A stretch of DNA of 64,000 nt from Bacteroides sp. AN502(2024) (lineage in GTDB: Bacteria > Bacteroidota > Bacteroidia > Bacteroidales > Bacteroidaceae), in assembly GCF_041227145.1 (NCBI RefSeq), contig NZ_JBGFSP010000003.1, forward strand, positions 248,001-312,000, written 5' to 3'. The notes below the pieces were generated by a model that saw only the letters and a list, made by a program, of their open reading frames with translations, did no database searches and was not told the DNA's origin. Positions 35,703 to 45,937 of this stretch are shown here, one piece after another. Position numbers and translations under genes: made by a program. Numbering within the stretch: position 1 is the first letter of the stretch; each line of letters opens with the position of its first letter.

Positions 35703-36602
35703 TTAATCGTGAAGCTTCTTTTTGCGCAGATACTCCAATAAGAGGGCAGGACGGTCGGTTTGAATTAATTTGGCACCCTGATTAATGATCCATCCCCAGC
35801 TTTCGTCCGGTTGATGAAGTTCCACTGCACGGTCGTCATCACGACCACCACATAATTCAGGCCAAAGGGAATTTATAAACAACTTGGAACCTGTATTACG
35901 CACTTTTTTTATCAGGTTCAGAACCTCCGGACTATCATTATCAAATACTAACTCATAAGCAGCAGGCTTCATGTGAGTCTGAAAACTGTCAATAATGGCT
36001 TCGGCTCCTTTTTTATGCAACTGTACAATAGGCATAAAAATCACTTTATCCAATACAGCGCCGTTTTCGGCTTTCACTTGTTCATAAGGAAGACGGGCTT
36101 TGATAACACAGTGGTCAACCGTTCCCGTCTTTTCGAGTACAATATAAACTTCCTGAAAATAATCATACCCCTTATCAATATTTACCATGATCTTACCTTT
36201 GCAGAGCAACATCACTTCTTCCAATGTAGGAATCTGATGTCTTGTCTTACAAGCTACTCCATTTTTAAGACGCATCGCTTTCAATTCGGCCAATGTATAA
36301 TCTTCCACCGGTCCCTTTCCGGTCATGGTGCGATTGATCGTTTTATCATGCATCACTACTAAATGTCCGTCTTTGGTTCTTTTCAAGTCGATCTCCACCA
36401 TATCGACACCCATATCGATGCAATTCTGTATACCTTGCAATGAGTTTTCCGGGGCATTACGCCAGTCAGCCCGATGAGATACAACCAATATTCTATCCGG
36501 ATGATTTCCCAGCAGATTTTCTCTGATTTCAGCTATTCTATTTTGGGCAACAGCCAATTGCACCAAACACAGAAGAAGTATGAAGTTATATATCCGTTTC
36601 AT
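35703..36602 (-). CDS. Periplasmic glycerophosphodiester phosphodiesterase
   Basis: GDPD enzymes split glycerophosphodiesters into glycerol-3-phosphate and an alcohol. After a signal peptide (FILLLCLVQLAVA/Q) the catalytic barrel shows VVSHRADWRNAPENSLQGI (His and Glu of the HR/PENS motif), MVEIDLKRTKDGHLVVMHDKTINRTM (metal ligands and second catalytic His) and the family ending KLIQTDRPALLLEYL. I chose ATG at 36602 (MKRIYNFILL); an ATG at 36614 would add four residues. It sits between a metallo-beta-lactamase-fold gene and a GlpT-like transporter, which suggests that its product is imported. Confidence 0.9.
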   Translation of the reverse strand: MKRIYNFILLLCLVQLAVAQNRIAEIRENLLGNHPDRILVVSHRADWRNAPENSLQGIQNCIDMGVDMVEIDLKRTKDGHLVVMHDKTINRTMTGKGPVEDYTLAELKAMRLKNGVACKTRHQIPTLEEVMLLCKGKIMVNIDKGYDYFQEVYIVLEKTGTVDHCVIKARLPYEQVKAENGAVLDKVIFMPIVQLHKKGAEAIIDSFQTHMKPAAYELVFDNDSPEVLNLIKKVRNTGSKLFINSLWPELCGGRDDDRAVELHQPDESWGWIINQGAKLIQTDRPALLLEYLRKKKLHD

Positions 36603-36622
36603 AAGTTCAACCATTAAATATT

Positions 36623-37681
36623 TTAATTCAGTTTATTGTTTTTCCAGACTAATTTCTCTCCCCACATTGGTACATAAGTCTGTTTACAGTTAATCCTCGA
36701 AGCCCGTTCGAGTGCCATATCCAATGACCACCTCGATTCATCAACACCTGCATGAGCCAGTTCCAAGATATGTGATAACAAGACATAATCCGGTTCCACC
36801 TGTCCCGCACCAGAACCCAGAATATTATTTTCGGTCAGTGCATTGGGAGCATAACGCGGTATCAATACATTCACATGAGAAGTCAGATTCGTATATTGTT
36901 CCGGTTTATAATTGGAGTCTCCTACATGCATAAAAACGAAATGACCGGTATCTTCCCCGCAATCGATTGAAAACACTGTCACAAAATTAGACAACCCGGC
37001 ATTGTTATGATCTGTGATACAGGTTTTAATCTTGAATTTTCCAATTTCATAATCCTTATCCCCCTTTGCAGTGTAAGGATATGTCTTGTCTTTCAAATAG
37101 TTAGACAACACCGGTTTACCCAAATCAAACATAGCCTGGATAAGATCATTATTATAATGATCGGAATGTTTGTGGGTAACACAGAGAAAATCAATATAAG
37201 GTGCCAGTTCTTTCGCCCAACGATGGGAAATATCAATAGCAAAACATCCTGACGGAGTTTTTACCACATATCCCATATTATAGAGTAACCAGATCGCTAC
37301 CGTACCATTTTCTACTTTTGAGTTTTTAATTCCATCCATCACACGATCAAATGCACTCCGATAAAAATAAAGAATCGGATCACACTTTTCCATACTCGTA
37401 CTCGCCTGTTCAAAACCATTCAGATAATTGACGAAATAATTATCTTTACATTGATCCGCATATCCCTGGAGCTTGGTCAAAGTAGCGATACGTTCGGTAT
37501 TGACCATCAAAGGAGAAGAACTCCACAACTGTTGTGCAGTGACATCTACTTCCTCTGCCAGTTGCGTAAGAATTCCTTCATGACCTGTTTCGATACTGCT
37601 GTTGTCATCATCATCACAAGCCACAAAACCTATTGCCAAAAGGCAAAACAGCAAATATTGTATTTTTCTTATTATATCCAT
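36623..37681 (-). CDS. Metallo-beta-lactamase-fold lipoprotein
   Basis: A lipoprotein (signal IQYLLFCLLAIGFVAC) of 352 residues from ATG at 37681. The metal motif THKHSDHYN (TH-x-H-x-D-H), a later ITDHNN and FVFMHVGDSNY identify a metallo-hydrolase of the broad UlaG/NAPE-PLD-like type. Enzymes of this fold include phosphodiesterases, lactonases and phospholipase D-like enzymes; the exact reaction cannot be read. Its place just before a glycerophosphodiester phosphodiesterase suggests that it acts on the same phosphate-containing substrate. The frame is open to 37705 but the leader begins better at 37681. Confidence 0.8.
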   Translation of the reverse strand: MDIIRKIQYLLFCLLAIGFVACDDDDNSSIETGHEGILTQLAEEVDVTAQQLWSSSPLMVNTERIATLTKLQGYADQCKDNYFVNYLNGFEQASTSMEKCDPILYFYRSAFDRVMDGIKNSKVENGTVAIWLLYNMGYVVKTPSGCFAIDISHRWAKELAPYIDFLCVTHKHSDHYNNDLIQAMFDLGKPVLSNYLKDKTYPYTAKGDKDYEIGKFKIKTCITDHNNAGLSNFVTVFSIDCGEDTGHFVFMHVGDSNYKPEQYTNLTSHVNVLIPRYAPNALTENNILGSGAGQVEPDYVLLSHILELAHAGVDESRWSLDMALERASRINCKQTYVPMWGEKLVWKNNKLN

Positions 37682-37798
37682 CTCATTTCTGATTTTTATA
37701 GTCACTAATTATTTTATTGAAAGTCTTTCCTCTCCTATTCTCTTCATCGAAAACCGATATATCCAACGTACGTAAGAAAGGAAGATGTACATTATTGC

Positions 37799-39766
37799 TT
37801 ACTTTTGACAGTTTGTACCTTGAATATCACCACCACGAATACTCCAGGAGTCTGTCGCTAATGTCTTATTGATAGCAAACGCCTTTACAGAACCGATATT
37901 ATTAGATCCGATTGTTCCGCAATAAAGCCGTTTGTCCGGACCGATGGTTACAGCTGCCATGACCTGTTGTCCCACAGTCTCCTCAAAAACGATGTTGCCA
38001 TCGGTGATATCAAGTCCCAGCACTTTGTTATTCGACTGGGTACCGATATAAAGAATGCCATCCGTACTCAAAGCACCTCCAATGTAAGTTAAATTGTTAC
38101 CCACATTTTTCTCCCAGATTTTAGATCCGCTGGCATTTACTGCATGAACAGTCTTCGATCCCTTTTCTGTAAAATAGATATTACCATCTTTATCAACAAT
38201 CGGGAAATAAGCGTCTCCTTTTGTAATCGGATACATCCATTTCTTTGTTCCGTTTGTCATATCAACAGCAACAAGTCCACCTCCTCCTTTTAAAGTCGCA
38301 TAAAGCACCTGATCCTTCAAAGCAAACGCAGCCTGTTCTGTCACATTCACTTCTTCCAATTTCCAGTTCTGCTCTTTATTCGGTTTAAAAGAATAAATAG
38401 CTGCGCTCGTACCTGCATAAACATTCCCGGCTTTATCGATAGCCACAGCACTACCGGTTACCCCGTCAAGTGATTGTTGCCATTTAATAGCACCACTCGA
38501 TGCATCCAACGCATACAGCGTACTCTTATTGGTGAGACAGTAAAGAATACCATCGGCCGACAATGCAGGAAAAGCTCCTATCGCAGCATCCAATTTTACA
38601 GCCCACTTTTGAGTTCCGTTCGGATTAATGGCATATACATTATTAATGGCGGCATTTCTTACACACTGATAGATTGTACCATCAGGAGCCACCAATGCAC
38701 CTCCCCCATAGGTTATCTGACTGATAGCAAACACCCACTTGAATTCACCACTCACTACATCGATAGCAAACAAATGACCTGCAGGAGTGGATGTCGGAAT
38801 ATACATTGTTTTTCCATCCGGAGAGAACACCGGATTGGAGGTCTTTACATATCCGGTAAGCCCACCGAAGTTCAAATCAACAGAATTCCATTTATAATTG
38901 CCGACCGTGACAGTCAGACTGCCCGACTCGGTGAAATTATTTACATAAGTCACCGTTACGGTCACTGTATAAGTACCGGTAGTAGCAAAAGCATGCACCG
39001 GATTGTTTTCTCCCGATGTCGTACCATCCCCAAAATCCCAACTAACCGATTTCACTTCGCCAGCCATGAAATACATATCATTATACGCAAAGGTAGAAGG
39101 CTCCCACACAACCAGTTCCGTACTAGTGAGAATAGGATAGATCAATCCGGGAGTAGCAGACGTTTCCATCGCAATAGAATTGCCTGCAGGATAAACACAG
39201 ACTACATTGAATGTATATTCCTGATCGTTAGTCAAACCATCAACAATGTATTCTTCCAATGAAATATCATCCAAATTGATAATTTGATTACCGGGATTCA
39301 CGGTAACCTGATAGCGAGTGAAACGTTCACTTGCAGGTTTCGTCCATCTCAAACGCACTTTTCCATTGCCGGCTGCTGCCGTCAGATCAGAAATCGGATA
39401 TCTTGCATTCTTCGGCGTACAAGCAACGGTAGTTTTACTGGCCAACCCTCCTGCATAACGAGGTTGTACAGAAAAAGTGTAAGTAACATCATTCACCAGA
39501 TTATTGATAGTCGCAGTCATTGTTTTTGCATCCACAGTCATCTCACCTCCTTCCTCTTCTGATGATCCGGAAGTCCAAAGAATCAAATATTCATTCGGAC
39601 GGGCATTCTCATATGCTTCCCAGGAAAGAGTCACATTCATATCGCCGGCAGTTGCTGTCAGCGACTTCAGTTCATATAATTCGAAACTTGCCTTTGGCAG
39701 ATCTTCTTCACAAGCAGTGAAAACTACCGTGAGAATGAACCACAAGCTATATATTATTTTTTTCAT
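37799..39766 (-). CDS. Surface lipoprotein with FN3, PKD and PQQ-like beta-propeller domains
   Basis: A 655-residue lipoprotein (lipobox FTAC, Cys19). After the signal come two fibronectin type III domains (about residues 30-205), a PKD domain (VKSVSWDFGDGTTSGENNPV with GTYTVTVTV, about 225-290), and a beta-propeller made of PQQ-like repeats (GKTMYIPTSTPAGHLFAID, GTIYQCV, GILYCLTNKSTLYALDASSG, GNVYAGTSAAIYSF, GILYIGTQSNNKVLGLD). It directly follows susD, the position held by SusE/SusF-type surface binding proteins, so it probably binds substrate outside the cell rather than acting as a quinoprotein enzyme. Confidence 0.85.
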   Translation of the reverse strand: MKKIIYSLWFILTVVFTACEEDLPKASFELYELKSLTATAGDMNVTLSWEAYENARPNEYLILWTSGSSEEEGGEMTVDAKTMTATINNLVNDVTYTFSVQPRYAGGLASKTTVACTPKNARYPISDLTAAAGNGKVRLRWTKPASERFTRYQVTVNPGNQIINLDDISLEEYIVDGLTNDQEYTFNVVCVYPAGNSIAMETSATPGLIYPILTSTELVVWEPSTFAYNDMYFMAGEVKSVSWDFGDGTTSGENNPVHAFATTGTYTVTVTVTYVNNFTESGSLTVTVGNYKWNSVDLNFGGLTGYVKTSNPVFSPDGKTMYIPTSTPAGHLFAIDVVSGEFKWVFAISQITYGGGALVAPDGTIYQCVRNAAINNVYAINPNGTQKWAVKLDAAIGAFPALSADGILYCLTNKSTLYALDASSGAIKWQQSLDGVTGSAVAIDKAGNVYAGTSAAIYSFKPNKEQNWKLEEVNVTEQAAFALKDQVLYATLKGGGGLVAVDMTNGTKKWMYPITKGDAYFPIVDKDGNIYFTEKGSKTVHAVNASGSKIWEKNVGNNLTYIGGALSTDGILYIGTQSNNKVLGLDITDGNIVFEETVGQQVMAAVTIGPDKRLYCGTIGSNNIGSVKAFAINKTLATDSWSIRGGDIQGTNCQK

Positions 39767-39793
39767 TGTCTGATTTCTTTTAGTTTAATCCGA

Positions 39794-41185
39794 TTAATAT
39801 CCTGTATTCTGCCACAACAGCTCTGTGTTGTTTATTCTTTCCAATTCCGTTTTTGGAATAGGATATAGGAATTGGTAGTCCTGAATAATATGTCCTTCTG
39901 CTTTCACAGCCTCTTTAGCACCTCCCATACGTACCAAATCGAACCAACGCTGTCCCTCATAAGGAAACTCCTGTTGACGTTCCAACATAATCGCTTTACG
40001 GAAACTATCCTGATCGGGAAGTTCTGTTATCTGAAGCGGAGACAATCCGGCACGGGTATGTACGGCATTCAAAGCAACCATAGCTTCTGAATTCTGCAAA
40101 TTGCTATAACTGATTTCATTCAAAGCTTCGGCGTACATCAACAGCACATCGGCATAACGGAGGATAATTTGGTCATTACCGACTGTATTATAGGTCTCAC
40201 TTTTGACATCTTTAAATTTATTCATTACGCATACTTTGTTTTCCACCTTTACATAGGTAATCAGATCTTTGCGTTTATCCCCATCTTTGTAGCACTCTTT
40301 CAAAGCCTTTGTCTGATTGGTATCATCAGTCAGGTTTATAATAGAGAACCAATATCCATGTCCTTCCCCTTCGACATCTTTATTAAAACGAACGGCAAAA
40401 ATAATCTCGTCATTCATTTTATTGTTCACATCGAAAACCTGTTCGGGAGTAGTCATCAAAGAATATCGACCCACTAGTTGGGATAGCACATTACGGGCTT
40501 CCGTCCATTTGTGGAAAGTCAGGTAAATCTTGCCGAGCAATGCCATTGCAGCACCGGAAGTCACACGTCTCATATCGGCACTTGCATAAGAAGACGGCAA
40601 CATATTTTCATTAATAATCCGATTCAAATCACCGACAAGAAAATCATAAACCTGTTGATCTGAACTACGCCCGATATTAAGAGCTTCAGCCACTGTCACT
40701 ACCTTATAAGTCATCGGTATTCCTCCCCACAAACGATACATATTAAAATAGGTAAGGGCACGGATAAAAAGAGCTTCGCCTTTATATTGTTTTTTAAGGG
40801 TCGCGTCGAAGTTGGCTTCATCAATCCTATCTAATACAAGATTACAACGATAGACTCCATTATTAAAGTTTGCCCAAGCACTTTCGAGAATTCCATTAGA
40901 GGCTTTATCTGCAAACTGATCGATATCATAACGATCTTGTGTTCCGGCGGTCGGCGCGCTCAATGTCAGATTATCACTCCGATATTCACAACACTCTATA
41001 AAATAGGATACCTGTGTCTGCAATTTGGAATAACATCCCATCACGGCTACATTAAAATCTTCCGCTGTCTTATATACTTTGTCGGTAGGCACACTGCTAC
41101 TCGGCTCCAAATCAAAGAAACTATCTGTACAGGCAACTGATAAAAAAGCTGTTGACAAGAATAGTATTAGTTTATATTTTTTCAT
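39794..41185 (-). CDS. SusD/RagB family outer-membrane lipoprotein
   Basis: A 463-residue SusD homologue, the substrate-binding lid of a SusCD import complex. Lipobox LSVAC (Cys19), early DSFFDLEPSSSVPTDKVYKTAEDF, the helical TPR-like core (KGEALFIRALTYFNMYRLWGGIPM), and the C-terminal family motif RQQEFPYEGQRWFDLVRMG followed by FLYPIPKTELERI. It lies directly downstream of susC and upstream of the beta-propeller lipoprotein. Confidence 0.94.
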   Translation of the reverse strand: MKKYKLILFLSTAFLSVACTDSFFDLEPSSSVPTDKVYKTAEDFNVAVMGCYSKLQTQVSYFIECCEYRSDNLTLSAPTAGTQDRYDIDQFADKASNGILESAWANFNNGVYRCNLVLDRIDEANFDATLKKQYKGEALFIRALTYFNMYRLWGGIPMTYKVVTVAEALNIGRSSDQQVYDFLVGDLNRIINENMLPSSYASADMRRVTSGAAMALLGKIYLTFHKWTEARNVLSQLVGRYSLMTTPEQVFDVNNKMNDEIIFAVRFNKDVEGEGHGYWFSIINLTDDTNQTKALKECYKDGDKRKDLITYVKVENKVCVMNKFKDVKSETYNTVGNDQIILRYADVLLMYAEALNEISYSNLQNSEAMVALNAVHTRAGLSPLQITELPDQDSFRKAIMLERQQEFPYEGQRWFDLVRMGGAKEAVKAEGHIIQDYQFLYPIPKTELERINNTELLWQNTGY

Positions 41186-41207
41186 ATAACATGTATTTAA
41201 AAGATGA

Positions 41208-44200
41208 TTAAAGTGTTATATTCAGCCCAAACAAAAATGTTTTAGCCAATGGATACGTTCCATAGTCCTCACCCGGTGAAAGAGAATTACTCGGACGTGC
41301 ATTTACTTCCGGATTATATCCGCTATAGTCAGTCGAAGTCCACAAGTTTTGCCCAGAAACGTAAACTCTCAGTTTTTCCACGAAAAAGCGTTGAGTCAGA
41401 TTCTTCGGCAAGGTATATCCTAACGTTACATTTTGCAATCGCAGATAAGAACCATCTTCCAGATGCCAGGTTGAAGTGCGTCCATTATACCCCTTAGATT
41501 TACGATTGGCGCGGTTCACCTGCCCGTTTCCCGTATCTTCCGGACTTCTCCAACGGTTCAAGGCTATAGTGGTGCCGTTGACATTACCTTCCAAGCTATC
41601 AATGTAACGACGATTCAGATTCAGAATCTCATTACCACATACTCCTTGAAAATTAAAATCAAGGTCTAATCCCTTAAACCAGACTTTACCACCAAACCCA
41701 TAGGTAAAATCGGGCATATAGTTACCTACGATCGTACGGTCTTTATCCAAGTCCATCATTCCATCCCCGTCTACATCCACAAAGCGGAAATCTCCCGGAT
41801 GAGTATTGCTAAAATGAGGATACTTCTTTAATTCCTCTTTATTGGAGAAAATTCCATCCTGCACCAACAGATAATAACATCCGATAGGTTCACCGACTTT
41901 TGTTATGTAATAAGCATGAGCTACGCTACCGGTAGATATGATAGGAGCATTACCCGGACCGAGTGCTTTCACTTCGTTCGTATTAGTGGCATAATTGGCA
42001 TTGAACGAATAACCGAAATCTTTAGTAATATTCTTCTGTGAGGTCAATGCAACTTCCCATCCTCTATTATTTACCTTACCGATATTCATCAATGCGGTGC
42101 TATATCCGGTCAAGTGGGGAACCGGTACATTCAACAACATATTAGAAGTGTTGGTATTATAATAATCCACAGTCACTCCCAGCAATCCTTTGAACATCTG
42201 CAAATCAACACCCACATTCACCATTGCATTCTTTTCCCAACTCAAATCTGCATTCTTTATGGTACTTGGCTTGTAACCATTCACCAGTTGTCCGTTTCCT
42301 GTACCAAGCACATAATTATCCAAAGCCATCAGAGACAAATGATCATAATTGCCAATCTGAAAGTTACCGGTCACTCCATAACTCGCTCTCAACTTCAAAT
42401 CATCAACAAACGACAGGCTCTTGGTCTTCATAAAGAAGTCTTCTCCGCTTATTCTCCAAGCCAAAGAAGCTGAAGGGAAATATCCCCACCGATTGTTCTT
42501 TCCAAAACGGGAAGAACCGTCTGCACGAATCGCTGCCGAAGCCATATATTTACCTTTATAGCTGTACTGCATACGTGCCAGATAAGAAGCAATCGTCCAT
42601 TGGGTTTTATCAGATGCACCTTTCGTCACCGTACCTCCGGAAATTGTTTGTATATAGTCGTTCGGGAAATCGGTCGCCATCACATTATTCTCCTTTATAT
42701 GTCTCCTTTTGAGCAGATTGCACTAAGACCACATTGATAGAATGAGCATCTTTAATCGTTGTGTTATAATTGATTTTATTCTCCACCAGCCAATTGAAAT
42801 AAAAACCTGATGAACTGTAGGCTGTCGGATTTGACTTTACATCATAATACTTCTGCCCCAATAAAGGAAGTTCCGAAGAACGATATTGGTCATTATGAGC
42901 ACCGTAATAATCGCCACCAAAAGAAATGTTATAGGTAAGCCCTTTATACAATTCCAATTCAGCAAAGACTTTTCCAACAATCGCCATACGGTCTACGACA
43001 TCCGATTGTAAGTTTGCCATCGCTACCGGATTCAATATGGCATTATGCTGATAGTCATTTCCAATTCTCCAATATCCGTTTCCCTGATAATTATAGCTAC
43101 CATCTGCATTATACACCGGCCATACCGGAGGCATCATCAATGCCGATTGCACAATACCATTAGCTCCGGAAGCATCTACCCGATTGGAAGTAGAATAGGA
43201 AGGCGAGAAATTCAGACCGAATTTCAGTCTTTTATATTTCCCGTCCAAATTCATACGCATACTATATTTCTTAAAGTCGGAATTAATAATAATACCTTCT
43301 TTATCATAATAGTTGGCTGAAATGAAATAACCGACTGTTTTTCCTCTGCCGGAAATAGAAACATTGTGACTGGTAGTAGAAGCTGTACGAAAAATAGCAT
43401 CTTGCCAGTCCGTATCAGTCAATCCCTTATCACCATTCAAATAAGGAAATAGTTCAGTAGGAATGCGCTCCCATGAGTTCGGGCGCATTCCGTTCGGGTC
43501 ATCCGGTGACCCTCCGGGATTAGCATCCAGATAAGCATTGTCATGACCATCCTTTGCAAATTCTGCAAACTGATATGCATTCATCATTGAAAGTTTCTTC
43601 GAAAGACTTTGGATACCATAATATCCATCATACTGCACTTTCATCTTCTCTGATTGTCCCTGCTTGGTCGTAATAATAATGACACCGTTGGAACCGCGAC
43701 TGCCATAAATAGCTGCCGACGAAGCATCTTTCAAAACTTCCACAGATTCGACATCATTATTATTCAAATTGGCAAATCCACGTTCTACCGGCACACCATC
43801 AATAATATAAAGAGGATCACTACCGGCATTAACCGTACTAATACCACGAACACGGATACTTACACTTCCCTCCGGATCACCACTTGGCTGTGTAACCTGT
43901 ACCCCCGGCATCTTACCCGCCAACGCCTGACGAAAGTCTGAAGCAGAAACGTCCGCAATTTGTTCAGCTTTCACGGAGGAAATAGAAGTAGAAACGTCTC
44001 TTTTTCTCTGAACTCCATATCCCACCACTACTACCTCGTCAATCATCTTACTATCTTCTACCAATGTGATTTTCGCTGTATTTTTATCCTTTGCAGAGAT
44101 ATTTACCGTTTTATATCCAATATAAGAGATGGTCAATGTAGCAGACTCCGGTACATTCATGATTGAATAACGTCCGTCAATATCGGTAATCGTACCATTA

Positions 44201-44652
44201 CCTTCTCCCTTAATCTGCACACTGGCACCAATCAACGGTTCTCCTTTATCATCTGCAACAATACCTTGTATAGTACGTGTACGTTGAGCTGTTTCCTCTT
44301 TTTTAAGAGGCTGTTTGCTGACAGCAATTGTATGATCGGTCCTATTGAAATAAAGCTGGGTCTGAACCGTAATTTCTTCCAGGATCTGTTTTAATGAAGC
44401 ATTTTTAATGTCGAAAGAAACTCTCGGAGCCTTGTCCACCGTCTCCTGATCATAGAGAAACTTAAAATTAGTCTGTTTGCTGATTTGATTGAAAACTCTT
44501 TCTACCGGCTCGTTTTGCACACGAAGCGTAATATCATGCTCTTTCAATGTCTGAGCAGTAGTCGGAGATATTAAAATGAAGGTGAATAGTAAAAAAGCTA
44601 AAAACGGATAGCTATTTTTACTTATCCCTTTACAAATAAGAAGATTATTCAT
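41208..44652 (-). pseudogene. SusC/RagA TonB-dependent transporter with STN domain, split by a frameshift
   Basis: Two adjoining frames together make one SusC of about 1146 residues. The first (42685-44652) holds a signal peptide, an STN domain (DITLRVQNEPVERVFNQIS) for sigma/anti-sigma signalling, a carboxypeptidase-like domain, the plug (VVVGYGVQRKRDVSTSISSV) and the first part of the barrel, and stops after QKETYKGE. The second (41208-42683) begins one base later with MATDFPNDYIQTISGG and completes the barrel to FLFGLNITL. The break, at GGAGAATAATGTGATG on the minus strand, is mended by removing one base or adding two. It may be a true mutation, a phase variant, or a sequencing error. Confidence 0.88.
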
Positions 44653-44736
44653 AAATTTGTGCGTTTTAGTAATTGACTAAAGTTATTAAAAACAAGCAAT
44701 GCGCGATACGTTATTCATTTGGGTCGAAGCTTATGA

Positions 44737-44783
44737 ATATCCGTCCGGATTGCGGATAGAGGCATTCCTTTGGAGTGCTTCTA
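44737..44783 (-). promoter_or_regulatory. Two hairpins between fecR and susC
   Basis: GATAGAGGCATTCC (44753-44766) pairs with GGAGTGCTTCTATC (44770-44783) over 14 bases, two of them wobble pairs, with a three-base loop. A smaller TATCCG/CGGATA hairpin (44737-44754) abuts it. On the transcript running from the sigma/anti-sigma genes into susC there is no T run after the stem, so it may be an RNA-processing or pausing site rather than a terminator. Confidence 0.5.
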
Positions 44784-44861
44784 TCATTTTGGGGAGGTTC
44801 ATGAAGGAGCAAATTTCATCTATTATTTTTTTTAAAGGTTAAACATTATCTATTATCCATC

Positions 44862-45851
44862 TCATTCTTTATAAAGAAGCACATTGATGCCTTCTTTCCT
44901 GTATTTGATATCACCACTGATAAATTCAATGGATTTTAGTACCGCTTCCAAACTCTTGTTATCATGTTCACCGGTAATCAAGTTGTTGAAATCCTGACCG
45001 GGAGCAAAAGTAATCCGACAATTATATATCCGTTCGAGTTCTTTTGCCACATCGCGGATAGGTGTGCTGTAAAAACGTAACCCGCCTTTCATCCAGGCAG
45101 CTACTTCTCTATCCTCAGTTTTCTTACTATATTCTCCGGAAACGGTATTGATACGTACCTGTTCTTTAGCAGTCAACCTCATCATCGCTTCCGGCAAATC
45201 AACCTGTACCTTACCACTTTCCACACTCACAGACACAATTTCATCTGTTGAATAGGATTTTACATCAAACCGGGTACCTAACACCTGAACATCCAGACGC
45301 TTCGTCCTTACAACAAATGGCATCTTCTCATTGCGGGCAACACGGAAATATCCCTCACCTTCAAGTTCCACTTCACGGAGATCTCCAACAAAACGATCCG
45401 GATAACGCACTTGCGAACAAGAATTCAGAACCAGAAGAGTCCCATCCGGCAAAATCACTTGCCTTTTCTCACCAAAGGAAGTGGTGATTTCAGCCAGTGT
45501 AACCTCTTGTCGATTCATATACCGGAAAAAGTTGGCACTCCCTATGATAATGGCTATTACAGCTGCTATACTGACGGCTGCCGCAGATGCCCGGTGGAGC
45601 CATGTACGTTTTTTGTGTTCAATACGCTTCAGCAATTGGCGTGCCTCTCTCTTATATTTCTCTCGCTCCAAATCATTACCAAGTTTCAGATTCCCGGATT
45701 CTTCCCAAATCTCTGCTGCCAGTTCATCCAAGATATCTTGGTATTCTGAATCCTTAATACTTTGCAGCAACTGCGAAGCATCTTCTCGGGTATAAAAATC
45801 ATCCAAGTAGCGATGCAATTTATCTTTTTCTGTCTTAGTATCTTTCATCAT
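44862..45851 (-). CDS. FecR-family anti-sigma factor
   Basis: A 329-residue inner-membrane regulator: cytosolic N-terminus (DKLHRYLDDFYTREDASQLL), one membrane segment (AAAVSIAAVIAIIIGSANFF, about residues 88-108), a periplasmic FecR domain (EITTSFGEKRQVILPDGTLLVLNS, EVELEGEGYFRVARNEKMPFVV) and a C-terminal DUF4974 domain (LRFYSTPIRDVAKELERIYN). It would receive the signal from the STN domain of the adjacent SusC and release the ECF sigma factor encoded just upstream. Confidence 0.94.
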   Translation of the reverse strand: MMKDTKTEKDKLHRYLDDFYTREDASQLLQSIKDSEYQDILDELAAEIWEESGNLKLGNDLEREKYKREARQLLKRIEHKKRTWLHRASAAAVSIAAVIAIIIGSANFFRYMNRQEVTLAEITTSFGEKRQVILPDGTLLVLNSCSQVRYPDRFVGDLREVELEGEGYFRVARNEKMPFVVRTKRLDVQVLGTRFDVKSYSTDEIVSVSVESGKVQVDLPEAMMRLTAKEQVRINTVSGEYSKKTEDREVAAWMKGGLRFYSTPIRDVAKELERIYNCRITFAPGQDFNNLITGEHDNKSLEAVLKSIEFISGDIKYRKEGINVLLYKE

Positions 45852-45937
45852 CTATTCAAAATAGGGATATTAATTTCCTTCCCTTTGTATAAGTAATACA
45901 CAAAAGTAAAAAAGATCTAGGGTGTAGTTAACATTTA

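Noticed and set aside
37799..39766. A quinoprotein dehydrogenase
   Set aside because: The PQQ-like repeats form a propeller, but the protein has FN3 and PKD domains, a lipobox and a SusE-like position; no dehydrogenase active-site residues were recognised.
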